From: Allobosea lathyri
GTDB taxonomy: Bacteria > Pseudomonadota > Alphaproteobacteria > Rhizobiales > Beijerinckiaceae
Reading direction: 5' to 3'
NCBI RefSeq assembly: GCF_900108245.1
Contig: NZ_FNUY01000006.1
Coordinates: forward strand, 1-64,000
Length of the DNA: 64,000 nt
Numbering within the stretch: position 1 is the stretch's first letter; each line of letters opens with the position of its first letter. The notes under the pieces are model-generated. The model ran no database searches, was not told where the DNA came from, and worked only from the letters and a program-made list of their open reading frames with translations. The position numbers and the translations under genes are program-made. Of this stretch, positions 44,985 to 53,906 are shown one piece after another.

Positions 44985-45830
44985 TTGAAATTCGACAAGG
45001 ATCCCAGCTTTTCCCTCCCGCAACCCTGCTCGGCGCTGGACGTCACGATCCAGCCGCAGATTCTCGAGTTCATCAAGGATCTTCAGAAGGAAGAGGGCAT
45101 GGCGATCCTCTTCGTCGCCCGCGACATGGGCGTGGTCGCCGAGACCGCCGACCGGACCGTGGTGATGTACAATGGCGAGGTAGTAGAGGCCGGTACCACT
45201 GCCGATATCTTCCGACAGCCGCAACATCCCTACACCAAGGCGCTGCTCGCGGCGGTGCCGAAGCTCGGCTCTATGAACGGCCGTGCGCGGCCCATGCGCT
45301 TCCCGATCGTGGATCGCAGTACCGGCACGTCGGACATTCCCACGGAGGTGCCGGACACCGTGAAGGACCAGGAGCGCCCCCTCCTTCAGGTCAGCAATCT
45401 GACGACGCGCTTTCCAATCCATTCCGCCATCCGCGGCCGGATCACGGGCCGGGTCCATGCGGTCGAGAACGTCTCCTTCAGCGTCCAGGCCGGCGAGACG
45501 CTGGCGCTGGTCGGCGAATCCGGCTGCGGCAAGTCGACCACCGGGCGCTCCTTGCTGCGGCTGGTCGAACCGGAGGCCGGTTCGGTCCGCCTCGACGGCG
45601 TGGATGTGCTGAAGCTGGGCGCCGACAAGCTGCGCGAGCAGCCCAGGCGCATCCAGATGATCTTCCAGGACCCGTTCGGCAGCCTCAACCCCGCGACACG
45701 GTCGGCGCAGCGATCGCCGAACCGCTGGTCATCCACGGCCTCACCGCACCGGCAGGCGAGGGACAAGGTCGCGGACCTGCTGGAGCGGGTCGGGCTGCAA
45801 GCAGCCGTGAACGGCCATGCGTCCAGCATA
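44985..45830 (+). pseudogene. Remnant of a two-domain peptide ABC transporter ATPase
   Basis: The reading begins inside the first ATPase domain (SALDVTIQPQILEFIKDLQ, just after where Walker B should be), passes PQHPYTKALLAAVPKLGSM, and enters a second domain with intact Walker A GESGCGKSTTGRSLL. The switch region that should read VTHDMG is VARDMG, so the H-loop histidine is lost. Near 45695 the frame shifts by one (RDTVGAAIAEPLVIHGLTAPA is in another frame) and returns near 45760 before coding is lost ahead of the signature motif. The intact relative would be a GsiA/DppDF-type importer ATPase. Confidence 0.85.
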
Positions 45831-46163
45831 ACGAGAGCCGCAAAGCGCACTCTCTCACCGCCGTACCTGCTCCTTCGCTGTGCACCTATTCTGCACCTAG
45901 ACCAACCAAGCCGCGGTGCACTCGTCGCATTACAATCGGTATAAGTAACTCAAATCTAAAGAGAAACGGGGCGTCGCGGCATTCTGTCTCTTGGTAGACA
46001 AACCACTTTTTGAGTCGAGCGCGTCTACCAATTCCGCCACAGGGGCCCCTTGCGGGCGGGGCGGACTATAGCGATCGATCGTTCGCGGTCAATCTGCCGT
46101 GATGCAGTGAAAAACAGCATTCGACAGATGGACGCGCCAATGCCCTGCCGCTAGAGCAGCGGC
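45831..46163. other. Junction between the anaerobic region and core chromosome
   Basis: No gene supported. The stretch before the tRNA fragment is less GC-rich than its surroundings. It contains a direct repeat TGCACCTA at 45881-45888 and 45892-45899, and a 9-bp inverted repeat TTGGTAGAC (45991-45999 against 46023-46031), the right copy being the tRNA D-arm. The tRNA-Leu half lies at 46008-46046 and the yqaA-like gene begins at 46164. Confidence 0.6.
46008..46046 (-). pseudogene. 5' half of a tRNA-Leu(CAA) gene, truncated in the anticodon loop
   Basis: Read on the minus strand from 46046, the sequence begins GCCCCTGTGGCGGAATTGGT, continues through the D-arm (AGACGCGCTC) and anticodon stem to GACTCAAAA with anticodon CAA at 46012-46010, and then stops matching tRNA. 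No anticodon-stem complement, variable arm or T-arm follows. Tyrosine integrases often recombine at the anticodon loop, so this is likely an attachment-site scar. A working tRNA-Leu(CAA) must exist elsewhere. Confidence 0.82.
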
Positions 46164-46781
46164 ATGATCAAGCGCCTTTACGAATGGACCATGTCGCTGG
46201 CCGCAAGGCCGCGAGCCGCGCTCTGGCTGGCAATCGTCGCCTTTATCGAAAGCTCGTTCTTCCTGATCCCGGCCGATGTGCTGTTCGTGCCGATGGCGCT
46301 GGCGCGCCCGGCCCGGGCCTATCGCCTGGCCCTGATCGCGACAGTGTTCTCCACGCTTGGCGGCATCGCCGGCTATGCGCTCGGATATTATGCCTTCGAG
46401 GCGCTCGCCAAGCCGGTGCTGGCCTTCTACGGCAAGCTCGGAGCTTTTGAGGCGCTGCAGGCTTGCGTCCACGGCGACAAGCAGCTGCTTTTGATGCTGC
46501 TCACCACCTCTGGGCTGGCGCATCTGCCGCCGATCAAGGTCGTGACCATCCTGGCCGGCGCCGCCCATATCGGCCTCGCCTTCTTCGTGCTCTCCTGCAT
46601 CCTGGCGCGCGGCGCCCGCTTCTTCGCGCTGGCCTTCCTGCTGCGGCGCTATGGCGAGACGATCCGCCATTTCATCGAACGTCGCCTGAAAGTGATCGCC
46701 GCCGCGGCCGCCGCAGCGCTGATCCTGCTTTATTTCGGCCTCAAGCTGGTTGCAGGGTCTGGGCAGTTTCTCTCCTGCTGA
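46164..46781 (+). CDS. YqaA/DedA-like inner-membrane protein
   Basis: A 205-residue protein of the YqaA branch of the SNARE-associated/DedA family. It starts MIKRLYEWTMSLAARPRAA and has about four to five helices with IESSFFLIPADVLFVPMALARP (about residues 28-49) and a GYALGYYAFEALAKP stretch (about 70-84). Related DedA proteins help move lipids or keep membrane potential; the role of YqaA proteins is unclear. First core-chromosome gene after the tRNA fragment, 10 bp before dsbB. Confidence 0.82.
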   Translation: MIKRLYEWTMSLAARPRAALWLAIVAFIESSFFLIPADVLFVPMALARPARAYRLALIATVFSTLGGIAGYALGYYAFEALAKPVLAFYGKLGAFEALQACVHGDKQLLLMLLTTSGLAHLPPIKVVTILAGAAHIGLAFFVLSCILARGARFFALAFLLRRYGETIRHFIERRLKVIAAAAAAALILLYFGLKLVAGSGQFLSC

Positions 46782-46791
46782 GCCCGAGCCC

Positions 46792-47322
46792 ATGACGTCC
46801 TCATCCATCGACGTAGCGCGACGCGCAGAGCGCGTCGTTTCGCCCTCCCGGTTGATTTTGCTGATCGGGTTGGCCTGCCTCGCGCTGATCGCGGGGGCGT
46901 GGTTCTTCGAGCTGGTCTGGGGCCTCAGGCCCTGCAAGCTGTGCCTCGAACAGCGCCTGCCGCATTATGCCGCGATCGGACTCGCCTTTGCCGGGCTCGT
47001 GCTGGCCCGGTCGACCCGGCTGCAATGGTTCGTCTTGCTCGGACTGGCGGGGCTGATGGCGTGGAGCACCTGGCTTGGCTTTTATCATTCTGGCGTCGAA
47101 TGGGGCTGGTTCATCGGTCCCAACGATTGCGGCGGAGCCGCAGGCCCTGCTGCGCCCGGCGTTCAGGACTTCATGAAGCAGTTGCAGACGACGCGTGTCG
47201 TCGCCTGCTCCGAGGCCGCCTGGCGCTTCCTCGGACTGTCGCTTGCAGGCTGGAACGCGCTCGCGTCGCTTGGCCTGCTGGTTGCGGCGCTGTACGGGCT
47301 GGCCCGCGGGCAGCGCGCTTAG
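46792..47322 (+). CDS. dsbB: DsbB-type disulfide bond formation protein
   Basis: Inner-membrane enzyme that reoxidises DsbA and passes electrons to quinone. It has 176 residues and four helices. The first redox pair is in RPCKLCLEQRLPHY (about residues 46-59), and the second pair lies in NDCGG (about 112) and VACSEAAW (about 138). The ATG at 46792 was chosen over an upstream frame because the family N-terminus and spacing from the previous gene fit. Confidence 0.9.
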   Translation: MTSSSIDVARRAERVVSPSRLILLIGLACLALIAGAWFFELVWGLRPCKLCLEQRLPHYAAIGLAFAGLVLARSTRLQWFVLLGLAGLMAWSTWLGFYHSGVEWGWFIGPNDCGGAAGPAAPGVQDFMKQLQTTRVVACSEAAWRFLGLSLAGWNALASLGLLVAALYGLARGQRA

Positions 47323-47350
47323 AGCGTACCGCGTTTAGGTTGATCTCGGT

Positions 47351-47396
47351 GGTCATCCCGGGTCTCCGCGGCTAAAGCCGCTTGTCCGGGATGACC
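47351..47396. repeat. Palindromic repeat between convergent genes (type 1)
   Basis: Outer arms of 11 bp (47351-47361 GGTCATCCCGG, and its complement at 47386-47396) enclose an inner hairpin GCGGCTAAAGCCGC. It lies between the convergent dsbB and M20 genes and can serve as a bidirectional terminator. The same GTCATCCCGGG head recurs at 49487. Confidence 0.8.
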
Positions 47397-47434
47397 CGCC
47401 CTCTGATTCCACCTGAGCGTATCAAGCTCTAAAA

Positions 47435-48646
47435 TCAGGCCGCGGCGGCCTGCCAGCCCTGCCCGAGCTCTTCCTTGACGATATTGACCCAGTAGCGGAC
47501 GCCGTCGGGGATGATCTCGTCGTTGAAATCGTAAAGCGGGGTGTGCAGCCCCTTGAAGCTGCCATCCGCCTCGACGCCATTGCCTATCCGCATGAAGGCG
47601 CCGGGCCTGATCTGCATCATCTCGGCGAAGTCCTCGCCGCCGGTTCCGGGCCTCAGGCTGCCATTGACCTTGGCTGCGCCGACCGCGTTCGTGGCCGCCG
47701 CAAGGGCCACCAGGACCTGGTCCGCCTGATTGAGCAAGGCACTGGGCCCACGATGATAGGATGCCTCGGCGGTGCAGCCCCAGGCCTGCGCGGTGGCCGT
47801 GGCGAGCTCGGCGATGCGGCGCTCGATCAGGGCGCGGACGTCCGGCGAGTAGCTGCGGGCCGTGCCGCCGATCACGAGTTCGGACGGCACGACATTGGAC
47901 GCTTCGGTCGAGCCGGCATGGACATAGCCGACGCTGATCACCGCCGTATCGAGCGGAGCGATATTGCGGCCGACGATGCCCTGCAGGCCGAGCACGAAAT
48001 GGGCCTGGGCATAGGTGATGTCGGTCGAGAGATGCGGCTGGGAGCCGCCATGTCCGCCAACGCCGCGGAATGTCACCGCCCAACTGTCGGCGGCCGCCAG
48101 CATCGGCCCGTTGCAGGTTCCGAAGCTCGAGGCGGCCATGCCCGGTGAGTTGTGCAGGCCGTAGATGGCATCGCAGGGGAAGCGCTCGAACAGCCCGTCC
48201 TGCAGCATCGCGACCGCACCGCCGCGACCTTCCTCGGCCGGCTGGAAGATCAGGTTCAGCGTGCCGCCGAAATCGGGATTGGCGGCGAGATAGCCGGCCG
48301 CGCCGAGCAGCATCGTGGTGTGCCCGTCATGGCCGCAGGCATGCATCCGTCCGGGATGGCGTGAGGCGTAGGGCAGGCCGGTCTCCTCGTTCAAGGCGAG
48401 GCAGTCCATGTCGGCACGCAGGCCCACCGCGCCCTGGCCGGGCTTCCGGCCCCGGATCACGCCGACGACACCGGTGCCGCCCACGCCCTCGGTGACCTCG
48501 ACGCCCCATTCGCGCAGCTTTGCCGCGACCAGGGCGGCGGTGCGATGTTCCTCGAGGCCGAGCTCCGGATGAGCGTGAATGTCGCGTCTGATCGCGGTCA
48601 GCTCCGCATGGTGCTGATCGAGCCACTGGTCCAAGCCGGTCATCAT
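47435..48646 (-). CDS. M20 family amidohydrolase (hippurate hydrolase type)
   Basis: Metal-dependent amidohydrolase that cleaves N-acyl amino acids or related amides in the cytoplasm. It has 403 residues. Metal-site motifs are RDIHAHPELGLEE (about residues 21-33), RMHACGHDGHTTMLLGAA (about 100-117), FQPAEEGRGGA (about 134-144) and GGEDFAEM near the C-terminus. Two ATGs (48646, 48643) stand at the start. Exact substrate unknown. Confidence 0.9.
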   Translation of the reverse strand: MMTGLDQWLDQHHAELTAIRRDIHAHPELGLEEHRTAALVAAKLREWGVEVTEGVGGTGVVGVIRGRKPGQGAVGLRADMDCLALNEETGLPYASRHPGRMHACGHDGHTTMLLGAAGYLAANPDFGGTLNLIFQPAEEGRGGAVAMLQDGLFERFPCDAIYGLHNSPGMAASSFGTCNGPMLAAADSWAVTFRGVGGHGGSQPHLSTDITYAQAHFVLGLQGIVGRNIAPLDTAVISVGYVHAGSTEASNVVPSELVIGGTARSYSPDVRALIERRIAELATATAQAWGCTAEASYHRGPSALLNQADQVLVALAAATNAVGAAKVNGSLRPGTGGEDFAEMMQIRPGAFMRIGNGVEADGSFKGLHTPLYDFNDEIIPDGVRYWVNIVKEELGQGWQAAAA

Positions 48647-48670
48647 CGTCCTCTGAGGCAGGTGTCCGCG

Positions 48671-48730
48671 GTCATGCGCAGGACTCTGCCGTCATGGGCA
48701 AGAATCGGCCGTCACGCGCAAAACTCTGCC
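48671..48730. repeat. Three tandem 20-bp repeats upstream of the M20 gene
   Basis: Consecutive units 48671-48690 (GTCATGCGCAGGACTCTGCC), 48691-48710 and 48711-48730 are each exactly 20 bp, with a few differences between them. They lie 25-84 bp upstream of the M20 start in a 123-bp gap. Confidence 0.8.
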
Positions 48731-48769
48731 GCAGATACAAGACAGTGCCTGCCCGGTCGTCAAGCCGGC

Positions 48770-49342
48770 TCACGGCTCCAGCTCGGAATCCCAGTAGAGA
48801 TAATCGAGCCAGCTTTCGTGCAGATAGTTTGGCGGGAAGAGCTTGCCGTTGCGGTGCAGGTCGTTGACCGTCGGCGCGAAGGGCTTCTGCATCGGCAGCA
48901 TGTCGACGACCATCGGCATCTTGTCGCCCTTGCGCAGATTGCAGGGCGAGCAGGCCGCCACGACATTCTCCCAGGTCGTCAGCCCGCCCTTCGAGCGGGG
49001 AATGACATGATCGAAGGTGAGGTCGTCGCGGGAGTTGCAGTACTGGCAGGAGAAACGGTCGCGCAGGAAGACGTTGAAGCGCGTGAAGGCCGGAGTGCGC
49101 GAAGGCTTGATGTAAGTCTTCAGCGAGACGACCGAGGGCAGCCGCATGTTGAAGCTGGGACTGTGCACTATAGTGTCGTATTCAGAAACTATGTTCACGC
49201 GGTCCATGAAGACCGCCTTTATCGCGTCCTGCCAACTCCATAAGGAGAGAGGATAATAGCTCAGGGGCCGAAAATCGGCATTAAGGACCAGCGCCGGGCA
49301 ACCGTCCGGCGAGGCCATCGGATGCATTACATGCGCCGTCAA
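48770..49342 (-). CDS. HNH endonuclease
   Basis: A 190-residue protein with a C-terminal HNH nuclease domain: CQYC (about residue 99), the ββα-metal core DDLTFDHVIPRSKGG (about 106-120), the NVVAACSPCNLRKG segment (about 126-139). The N-terminal half (VLNADFRPLSYYPLSLWSWQDA) is typical of a widespread chromosomal HNH family with no settled role. Other in-frame ATGs follow close behind the first. It stands alone. Confidence 0.9.
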   Translation of the reverse strand: MTAHVMHPMASPDGCPALVLNADFRPLSYYPLSLWSWQDAIKAVFMDRVNIVSEYDTIVHSPSFNMRLPSVVSLKTYIKPSRTPAFTRFNVFLRDRFSCQYCNSRDDLTFDHVIPRSKGGLTTWENVVAACSPCNLRKGDKMPMVVDMLPMQKPFAPTVNDLHRNGKLFPPNYLHESWLDYLYWDSELEP

Positions 49343-49486
49343 ACCCGCCGCACCTCCGCTTCGTCAAACGGGACGAATCCCGCTCGGACATCAATGTAAG
49401 CGCGAGACGACAGGAATGTGAAGAGCGTGCGGCGTTACTATGTGCGGTTATGGCGCAAGCGATTTCATGATGGGATCAACACCCCT

Positions 49487-49591
49487 GTCATCCCGGGCGA
49501 CCGAAGGGAGACCCGGGATCCATTCCCGAGCACCATTCGTTCGCGATCCGGCATGGATCCCGGGTCTTCGCTCCGCTTCGCCCGGGATGAC
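49487..49591. repeat. Long imperfect palindromic repeat (type 1)
   Basis: Arms of about 37-39 bp (49487-49523 and 49553-49591), beginning GTCATCCCGGG and joined by a spacer of about 29 bp. It shares its head with 47351-47396. It lies just past the hbd stop, where it could end or stabilise that transcript. Confidence 0.8.
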
Positions 49592-49624
49592 GGCGTAATT
49601 TCTTGCGTTAGCGAGGCTTTGCTA

Positions 49625-50509
49625 TCAGCGCGTCGGAACCGGCTTTTCGCCGCGATAATCGTAGAAGCCGCGCTTGGCTTTGCGGCCGAGCCAGCCGGCC
49701 TCGACATATTTCACCAGGAGCGGGCAGGGGCGGTATTTCGAATCGGCCAGGCCGTCATGGAGCACCTGCATCACGGAGAGGCAGGTATCGAGGCCGATGA
49801 AGTCGGCGAGCTGCAGCGGACCCATCGGGTGGTTGGCGCCGAGCTTCATCGCCGTATCAATCGCCTCGACGGAGCCGACGCCCTCATAGAGCGTGTAGAC
49901 CGCTTCGTTGATCATCGGCAGCAGGATGCGGTTGACGATGAACGCCGGGAAATCCTCGGATACCGAGACCGTCTTGTGCAGCTTGCCGACGAACTCCTTG
50001 GCGAGCTCGAAGGTCTGGTCGTCGGTGGCGATGCCGCGAATCAGCTCGACAAGCTGCATGATCGGCACGGGGTTCATGAAGTGAATGCCGATGAAGCGCT
50101 CGGGCCGGTCGGTCGCTGCGGCGAGCCGGGTGATCGAGATCGACGAGGTGTTGGAGGCCAGCATCGTCTCCGGCTTGATGTGCTGGCAGACGGCGGTGAA
50201 AATCTTGCGCTTGGTCTCTTCGCTTTCGGTCGCGGCCTCGATGACGAGATCGCAATCGCCGAGGCCTTCGAGCTTCGGTGCGGCGACGATCTTGGCCATG
50301 GCGTTGCGGCGGATCTCGTCGCCGATCGCGCCCTTGGCGACCTGCCGGGCCATATTGCCGTCGATGGTCGCCAGCGCTGCCTTGATGCGCTCCTCGGCGA
50401 CGTCATGGAGCCTGACGTCGAACCCGGCGACGGCCGCGACATGAGCGATGCCATTGCCCATTTGGCCTGCGCCGATGATGCCGATCGTCCTGATCGTCTG
50501 GTCCGACAT
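49625..50509 (-). CDS. 3-hydroxybutyryl-CoA dehydrogenase
   Basis: NAD(P)-dependent enzyme interconverting 3-hydroxybutyryl-CoA and acetoacetyl-CoA in fatty-acid, butyrate or PHB metabolism. About 294 residues with the Rossmann motif [18 protein letters not shown] near the N-terminus, catalytic histidine in [16 protein letters not shown] (about 132-147), and [15 protein letters not shown] (about 217-231). ATG 50509 starts [10 protein letters not shown]; a frame of four more residues opens at 50521. It follows etfA on the same strand. Confidence 0.95.
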   Translation of the reverse strand: MSDQTIRTIGIIGAGQMGNGIAHVAAVAGFDVRLHDVAEERIKAALATIDGNMARQVAKGAIGDEIRRNAMAKIVAAPKLEGLGDCDLVIEAATESEETKRKIFTAVCQHIKPETMLASNTSSISITRLAAATDRPERFIGIHFMNPVPIMQLVELIRGIATDDQTFELAKEFVGKLHKTVSVSEDFPAFIVNRILLPMINEAVYTLYEGVGSVEAIDTAMKLGANHPMGPLQLADFIGLDTCLSVMQVLHDGLADSKYRPCPLLVKYVEAGWLGRKAKRGFYDYRGEKPVPTR

Positions 50510-50623
50510 TGTCTGATCCATCTTTAGGTGGCGCCGCTCCGGATTCGGAAGGCGGCGCGGGCCGCCTTAGCGGCAGCCCGGTTGTCATGTGTAGCGGCGC
50601 ACCTGCGCGCCCAGCTTGCGAGC

Positions 50624-51571
50624 CTATTTGCCGAGCTTGGCGAGTTCGGCGTCGAGCTCGGGGAGGATGGTGAAGAGGTCGCCGACGAGGCCGTAATCGG
50701 CGACCTGGAAGATCGGCGCCTCCTCGTCCTTGTTGATGGCGACGATGACCTTCGAGTCCTTCATCCCGGCGAGATGCTGGATCGCGCCGGAGATGCCGAC
50801 CGCGATGTAGAGATCGGGCGCCACGACCTTGCCGGTCTGGCCGACCTGCCAGTCATTGGGCGCATAGCCGGCATCGACCGCGGCGCGCGAGGCGCCCATG
50901 GCCGCGCCCAGCCGGTCGGCGACAGGCTCGATCACCTTGGTGAAGTTCTCCGAGGAGGCCAAAGCGCGCCCGCCCGAGATGATGATCCTGGCCGAAGCGA
51001 GCTCCGGACGGTCGGATTTGGCGACCTCCTCGCCCTTGAAGGTCGAGAGGCCGGCATTGCCGGCGGCTGCGACCGTCTCGACCGGGGCTGCGGCGCTGCC
51101 GTCGCCGGCGGCCGCGAAGGAGGCGCCGCGGATGGTCAGGACCTTCTTGGCATCGCTCGACTGCACGGTCTGGATGGCGTTGCCGGCATAGATCGGCCGC
51201 TCGAACGTGTCGGGAGAGATGATTTTGGTCACTTCCGAGACCTGCATCACGTCGAGCAGGGCGGCGACGCGCGGCATCACGTTCTTGCCGGTCGTGGTGC
51301 CCGGCGCGACCAGCGCGTCATAGGGGCCGGCCAGCGAGACGATGAGGTCGGCCAGCGGCTCTGCGAGACGATGCTCATAGGCCGCGTCGTCGGCGAGCAG
51401 CACCTTCTCGACGCCATCGAGCCTGGCTGCCGCATCGGCCACAGCCTTGGCATTATGCCCGGCGACCAGCACATGCACGGGCGCGCCCAGCGCAATGGCT
51501 GCGGTCAGCGCCTTGCGGGTGGCTTCGTTGAGGGTGTTGTTGTCGTGTTTGGCGAGAAGCAGCGTCGTCAT
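50624..51571 (-). CDS. etfA: Electron transfer flavoprotein alpha subunit
   Basis: FAD-binding subunit that receives electrons from acyl-CoA and other dehydrogenases and passes them to ETF-ubiquinone oxidoreductase. It has 315 residues; the C-terminal FAD domain is clear, with [15 protein letters not shown] (about 196-210), [27 protein letters not shown] (about 247-273) and [23 protein letters not shown]. It follows etfB after 4 bp. Confidence 0.97.
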   Translation of the reverse strand: MTTLLLAKHDNNTLNEATRKALTAAIALGAPVHVLVAGHNAKAVADAAARLDGVEKVLLADDAAYEHRLAEPLADLIVSLAGPYDALVAPGTTTGKNVMPRVAALLDVMQVSEVTKIISPDTFERPIYAGNAIQTVQSSDAKKVLTIRGASFAAAGDGSAAAPVETVAAAGNAGLSTFKGEEVAKSDRPELASARIIISGGRALASSENFTKVIEPVADRLGAAMGASRAAVDAGYAPNDWQVGQTGKVVAPDLYIAVGISGAIQHLAGMKDSKVIVAINKDEEAPIFQVADYGLVGDLFTILPELDAELAKLGK

Positions 51572-51575
51572 GATC

Positions 51576-52325
51576 TCAGAGAACTCCTGCTTCGTTCTTC
51601 AGCTTGGAAACCAGCTCGGCGACGGAGCCGACCTTGACGCCGGCCGAGCGTCCCGCCGGCTCGCGCGTGTTCAGCACCTTGAGACGCGGGGCGACATCGA
51701 CGCCAAGCGCCTCGGCCGTGGTCTCGTCGAGCGGCTTCTTTTTCGCCTTCATGATGTTGGGCAGCGAGGCGTAGCGCGGCTCGTTCAGGCGCAGATCGGT
51801 GGTGACGATCGCCGGGAGCTTCAGGCTGACCGTCTGCAGGCCGCCATCGACTTCGCGGGTGACGTCGACGCTGTCAGCGCCCAGCGCGACCTTCGAGGCG
51901 AAGGTGCCCTGCGACCAGCCCAGCAGCGCCGCCAGCATCTGGCCGGTCTGGTTGGCATCGTCATCGATCGCCTGTTTGCCGAGGATCACGAGCTGCGGGC
52001 TTTCCTGCGCCACCAGCTTCTGCAGCAGCTTGGCCACCGCCAGCGGCTCGACCACGCCATCGACCTTCACGAGGATGCCGCGATCGGCGCCCATCGCCAA
52101 CCCGGTGCGGATCGTCTCGGCGGCCTGCGCCGGGCCGATCGAGACCACGACGACCTCGGTCGCCTTGCCGGCTTCCTTCAGGCGCAGCGCCTCTTCGACC
52201 GCGATCTCGTCGAAGGGGTTCATCGACATCTTCACATTCGCAAGCTCGACGCCAGAGCCGTCCGCCTTCACGCGGATCTTAACGTTGTAGTCGACAACCC
52301 GCTTCACGGGCACAAGGATCTTCAT
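51576..52325 (-). CDS. etfB: Electron transfer flavoprotein beta subunit
   Basis: AMP-binding partner of EtfA. About 249 residues beginning [20 protein letters not shown], with the EtfB signature [17 protein letters not shown] and [27 protein letters not shown] (about 183-209). The ATG is at 52325; a TTG two codons upstream also opens the frame. First gene of etfB-etfA, with hbd downstream. Confidence 0.97.
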   Translation of the reverse strand: MKILVPVKRVVDYNVKIRVKADGSGVELANVKMSMNPFDEIAVEEALRLKEAGKATEVVVVSIGPAQAAETIRTGLAMGADRGILVKVDGVVEPLAVAKLLQKLVAQESPQLVILGKQAIDDDANQTGQMLAALLGWSQGTFASKVALGADSVDVTREVDGGLQTVSLKLPAIVTTDLRLNEPRYASLPNIMKAKKKPLDETTAEALGVDVAPRLKVLNTREPAGRSAGVKVGSVAELVSKLKNEAGVL

Positions 52326-52490
52326 CGTCAAATCACCGTTCAGAAGAGATCAAATACGGGGCCGCGCCGCGTCGATCGGCGGGTGGACGGCATCGCGGCT
52401 CTCGGCTGGAATGCGGAGGGACCGTAACGACGCCCGTTTGCGCTTGTCAACGCCGCCAGGGTTACGGCGGGGATGGCAAAACCGCGCTGC

Positions 52491-53186
52491 TCACCCACGG
52501 GCAACACGTCCGAACAGGGTGACGCCGCGATGGATGAAGAACGGCGTCAGGGCCGCTCCCGTGGCCAGCCCTCCCAGATGCGCCCACCAGCCGACATTGC
52601 CTTGCGGATCGAAGACCGCGGCGACGATCTGGAACAGGATCCAGCCCCCGAGCGCATACATGGCCGGGACATGCAGGGGGATCCATTTGAAGGCGAGGCC
52701 CCAGATCCGGACCTGCGGGTAAAGCATCAGATAGGAGGCGATCACGCCCGAGATCGCGCCCGACGCGCCGATCAGCGGCTGCTCGGAGGCCGGGTTCATC
52801 AGCGCGTGCAGGACCGAGCCGCCGAGGCCGCAAATGAAGAAAAACAGCACGAAGCGCAGATGGCCCATCGCATCCTCGACATTGTCGCCGAAGACCCAGA
52901 GGAAGAGCATGTTGCCGACCAGATGCGCGAAGCTCGCATGCAGCAAGATGTTGGTGAACAACGTCAACAGGACCGGAGCCTGCAGCAGGCTTTCAGGCAG
53001 TTGCGCGGTGCCGAACAGGACGGACGGGATCATGCCGAAGCCCGCCATGATCGCGATGTCGCGTTCGCCATGGGAGGACAGGGCCATCACGACCTGCAGG
53101 ATGATGCAGACGCAGACCAGGGCGTAGGTGATATAGGGCGTGCGCATGAAGCGAAGCGGGACGCCATCATGCAGGGGCACGAACAT
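52491..53186 (-). CDS. Rhomboid family intramembrane serine protease
   Basis: A 231-residue membrane protein with six helices. The catalytic serine is in GASGAISG (about residues 140-147) and the catalytic histidine in VGWWAHLGGLATG (about 203-215); the helix motif HLVGNMLFLWVFGDNVED (about 87-104) gives the oxyanion histidine/asparagine. Substrates are unknown. Confidence 0.93.
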   Translation of the reverse strand: MFVPLHDGVPLRFMRTPYITYALVCVCIILQVVMALSSHGERDIAIMAGFGMIPSVLFGTAQLPESLLQAPVLLTLFTNILLHASFAHLVGNMLFLWVFGDNVEDAMGHLRFVLFFFICGLGGSVLHALMNPASEQPLIGASGAISGVIASYLMLYPQVRIWGLAFKWIPLHVPAMYALGGWILFQIVAAVFDPQGNVGWWAHLGGLATGAALTPFFIHRGVTLFGRVARG

Positions 53187-53256
53187 CGCGGGGTCCTAAA
53201 ATGAGCCTGGGCAGCATCGATGCGAAAAGCCGGTTCTCACTTTTTCGTATCCGATT

Positions 53257-53838
53257 CTAGCGGTTCTGTCCGGGAATCCAGAGCACGTCGCCACCGGCTT
53301 TGGCATTGAGGAAGCGCGAGGCGACGAACAGGAAATCGGACAGACGGTTGATGTATTTCAGGGCTGGCGGCGCCACGATCTCGTCAGGCGTCTGCGCGAG
53401 TTCCGTCATCAGCCGTTCGGCCCGCCTGCTCACCGTGCGTGCGAGATGGAGGTGTACGGCACCCGGCGTGCCGCCGGGCAGGACGAAGGAGCGCAGCGGC
53501 GCAAGCGAAGCATTCAGCGCGTCGATCTCCGCCTCGATTCGGTCGACCTGGGCCTGCGCGATGCGCAGGGGCTCGAAAGCCAGCGACTTGCCGGTGTCGG
53601 GGGTCGAGAGATCGGCGCCGAGATCGAAGAGGTCATTGCTGATGCGGCCGAGCATGGCGTCGACATCGGCGTCTTCGCTGGATGTGTGAAGCCTGGCCAT
53701 CCCGATACAGGCATTGGTCTCGTCGACCGTACCGTAGGCTGCGACCCGCAGATCGAATTTCGGCCGGCGCGGGCCGGTCGTGAGCCCGGTCGTGCCATCG
53801 TCGCCGGTGCGGGTATAGATGCGGTTGAGCTTGACCAT
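53257..53838 (-). CDS. PduO-type cob(I)alamin adenosyltransferase
   Basis: Transfers an adenosyl group from ATP to cob(I)alamin to make coenzyme B12. It has 193 residues with the ATP-binding N-terminus YTRTGDDGTTGLTTGPRRPK (about residues 8-27), VDETNACIG (about 38-46), and the RAERLMTEL...NRLSDFLFVASR helices near the end. It lies between a rhomboid gene and a PagL-like gene, all on the minus strand but with separate spacing. Confidence 0.94.
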   Translation of the reverse strand: MVKLNRIYTRTGDDGTTGLTTGPRRPKFDLRVAAYGTVDETNACIGMARLHTSSEDADVDAMLGRISNDLFDLGADLSTPDTGKSLAFEPLRIAQAQVDRIEAEIDALNASLAPLRSFVLPGGTPGAVHLHLARTVSRRAERLMTELAQTPDEIVAPPALKYINRLSDFLFVASRFLNAKAGGDVLWIPGQNR

Positions 53839-53906
53839 GACCGCGTTATAGCGCGGCGCTGCGGCAACGGAAGCGGTCTTATCGACTACCCTGCGGGGCG
53901 CCGCTG

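Noticed and set aside
44749..44985. Minus-strand 78-codon frame after nosX that might be a transposase tail
   Set aside because: No catalytic motif, no ribosome site, and it overlaps the end of nosX; a resemblance to a transposase end is not specific.
45386..45850. Minus-strand 154-codon frame across the ABC ATPase remnant, checked as a possible integrase end at the island edge
   Set aside because: It is the antisense of the ATPase remnant and shows no tyrosine-recombinase catalytic residues.
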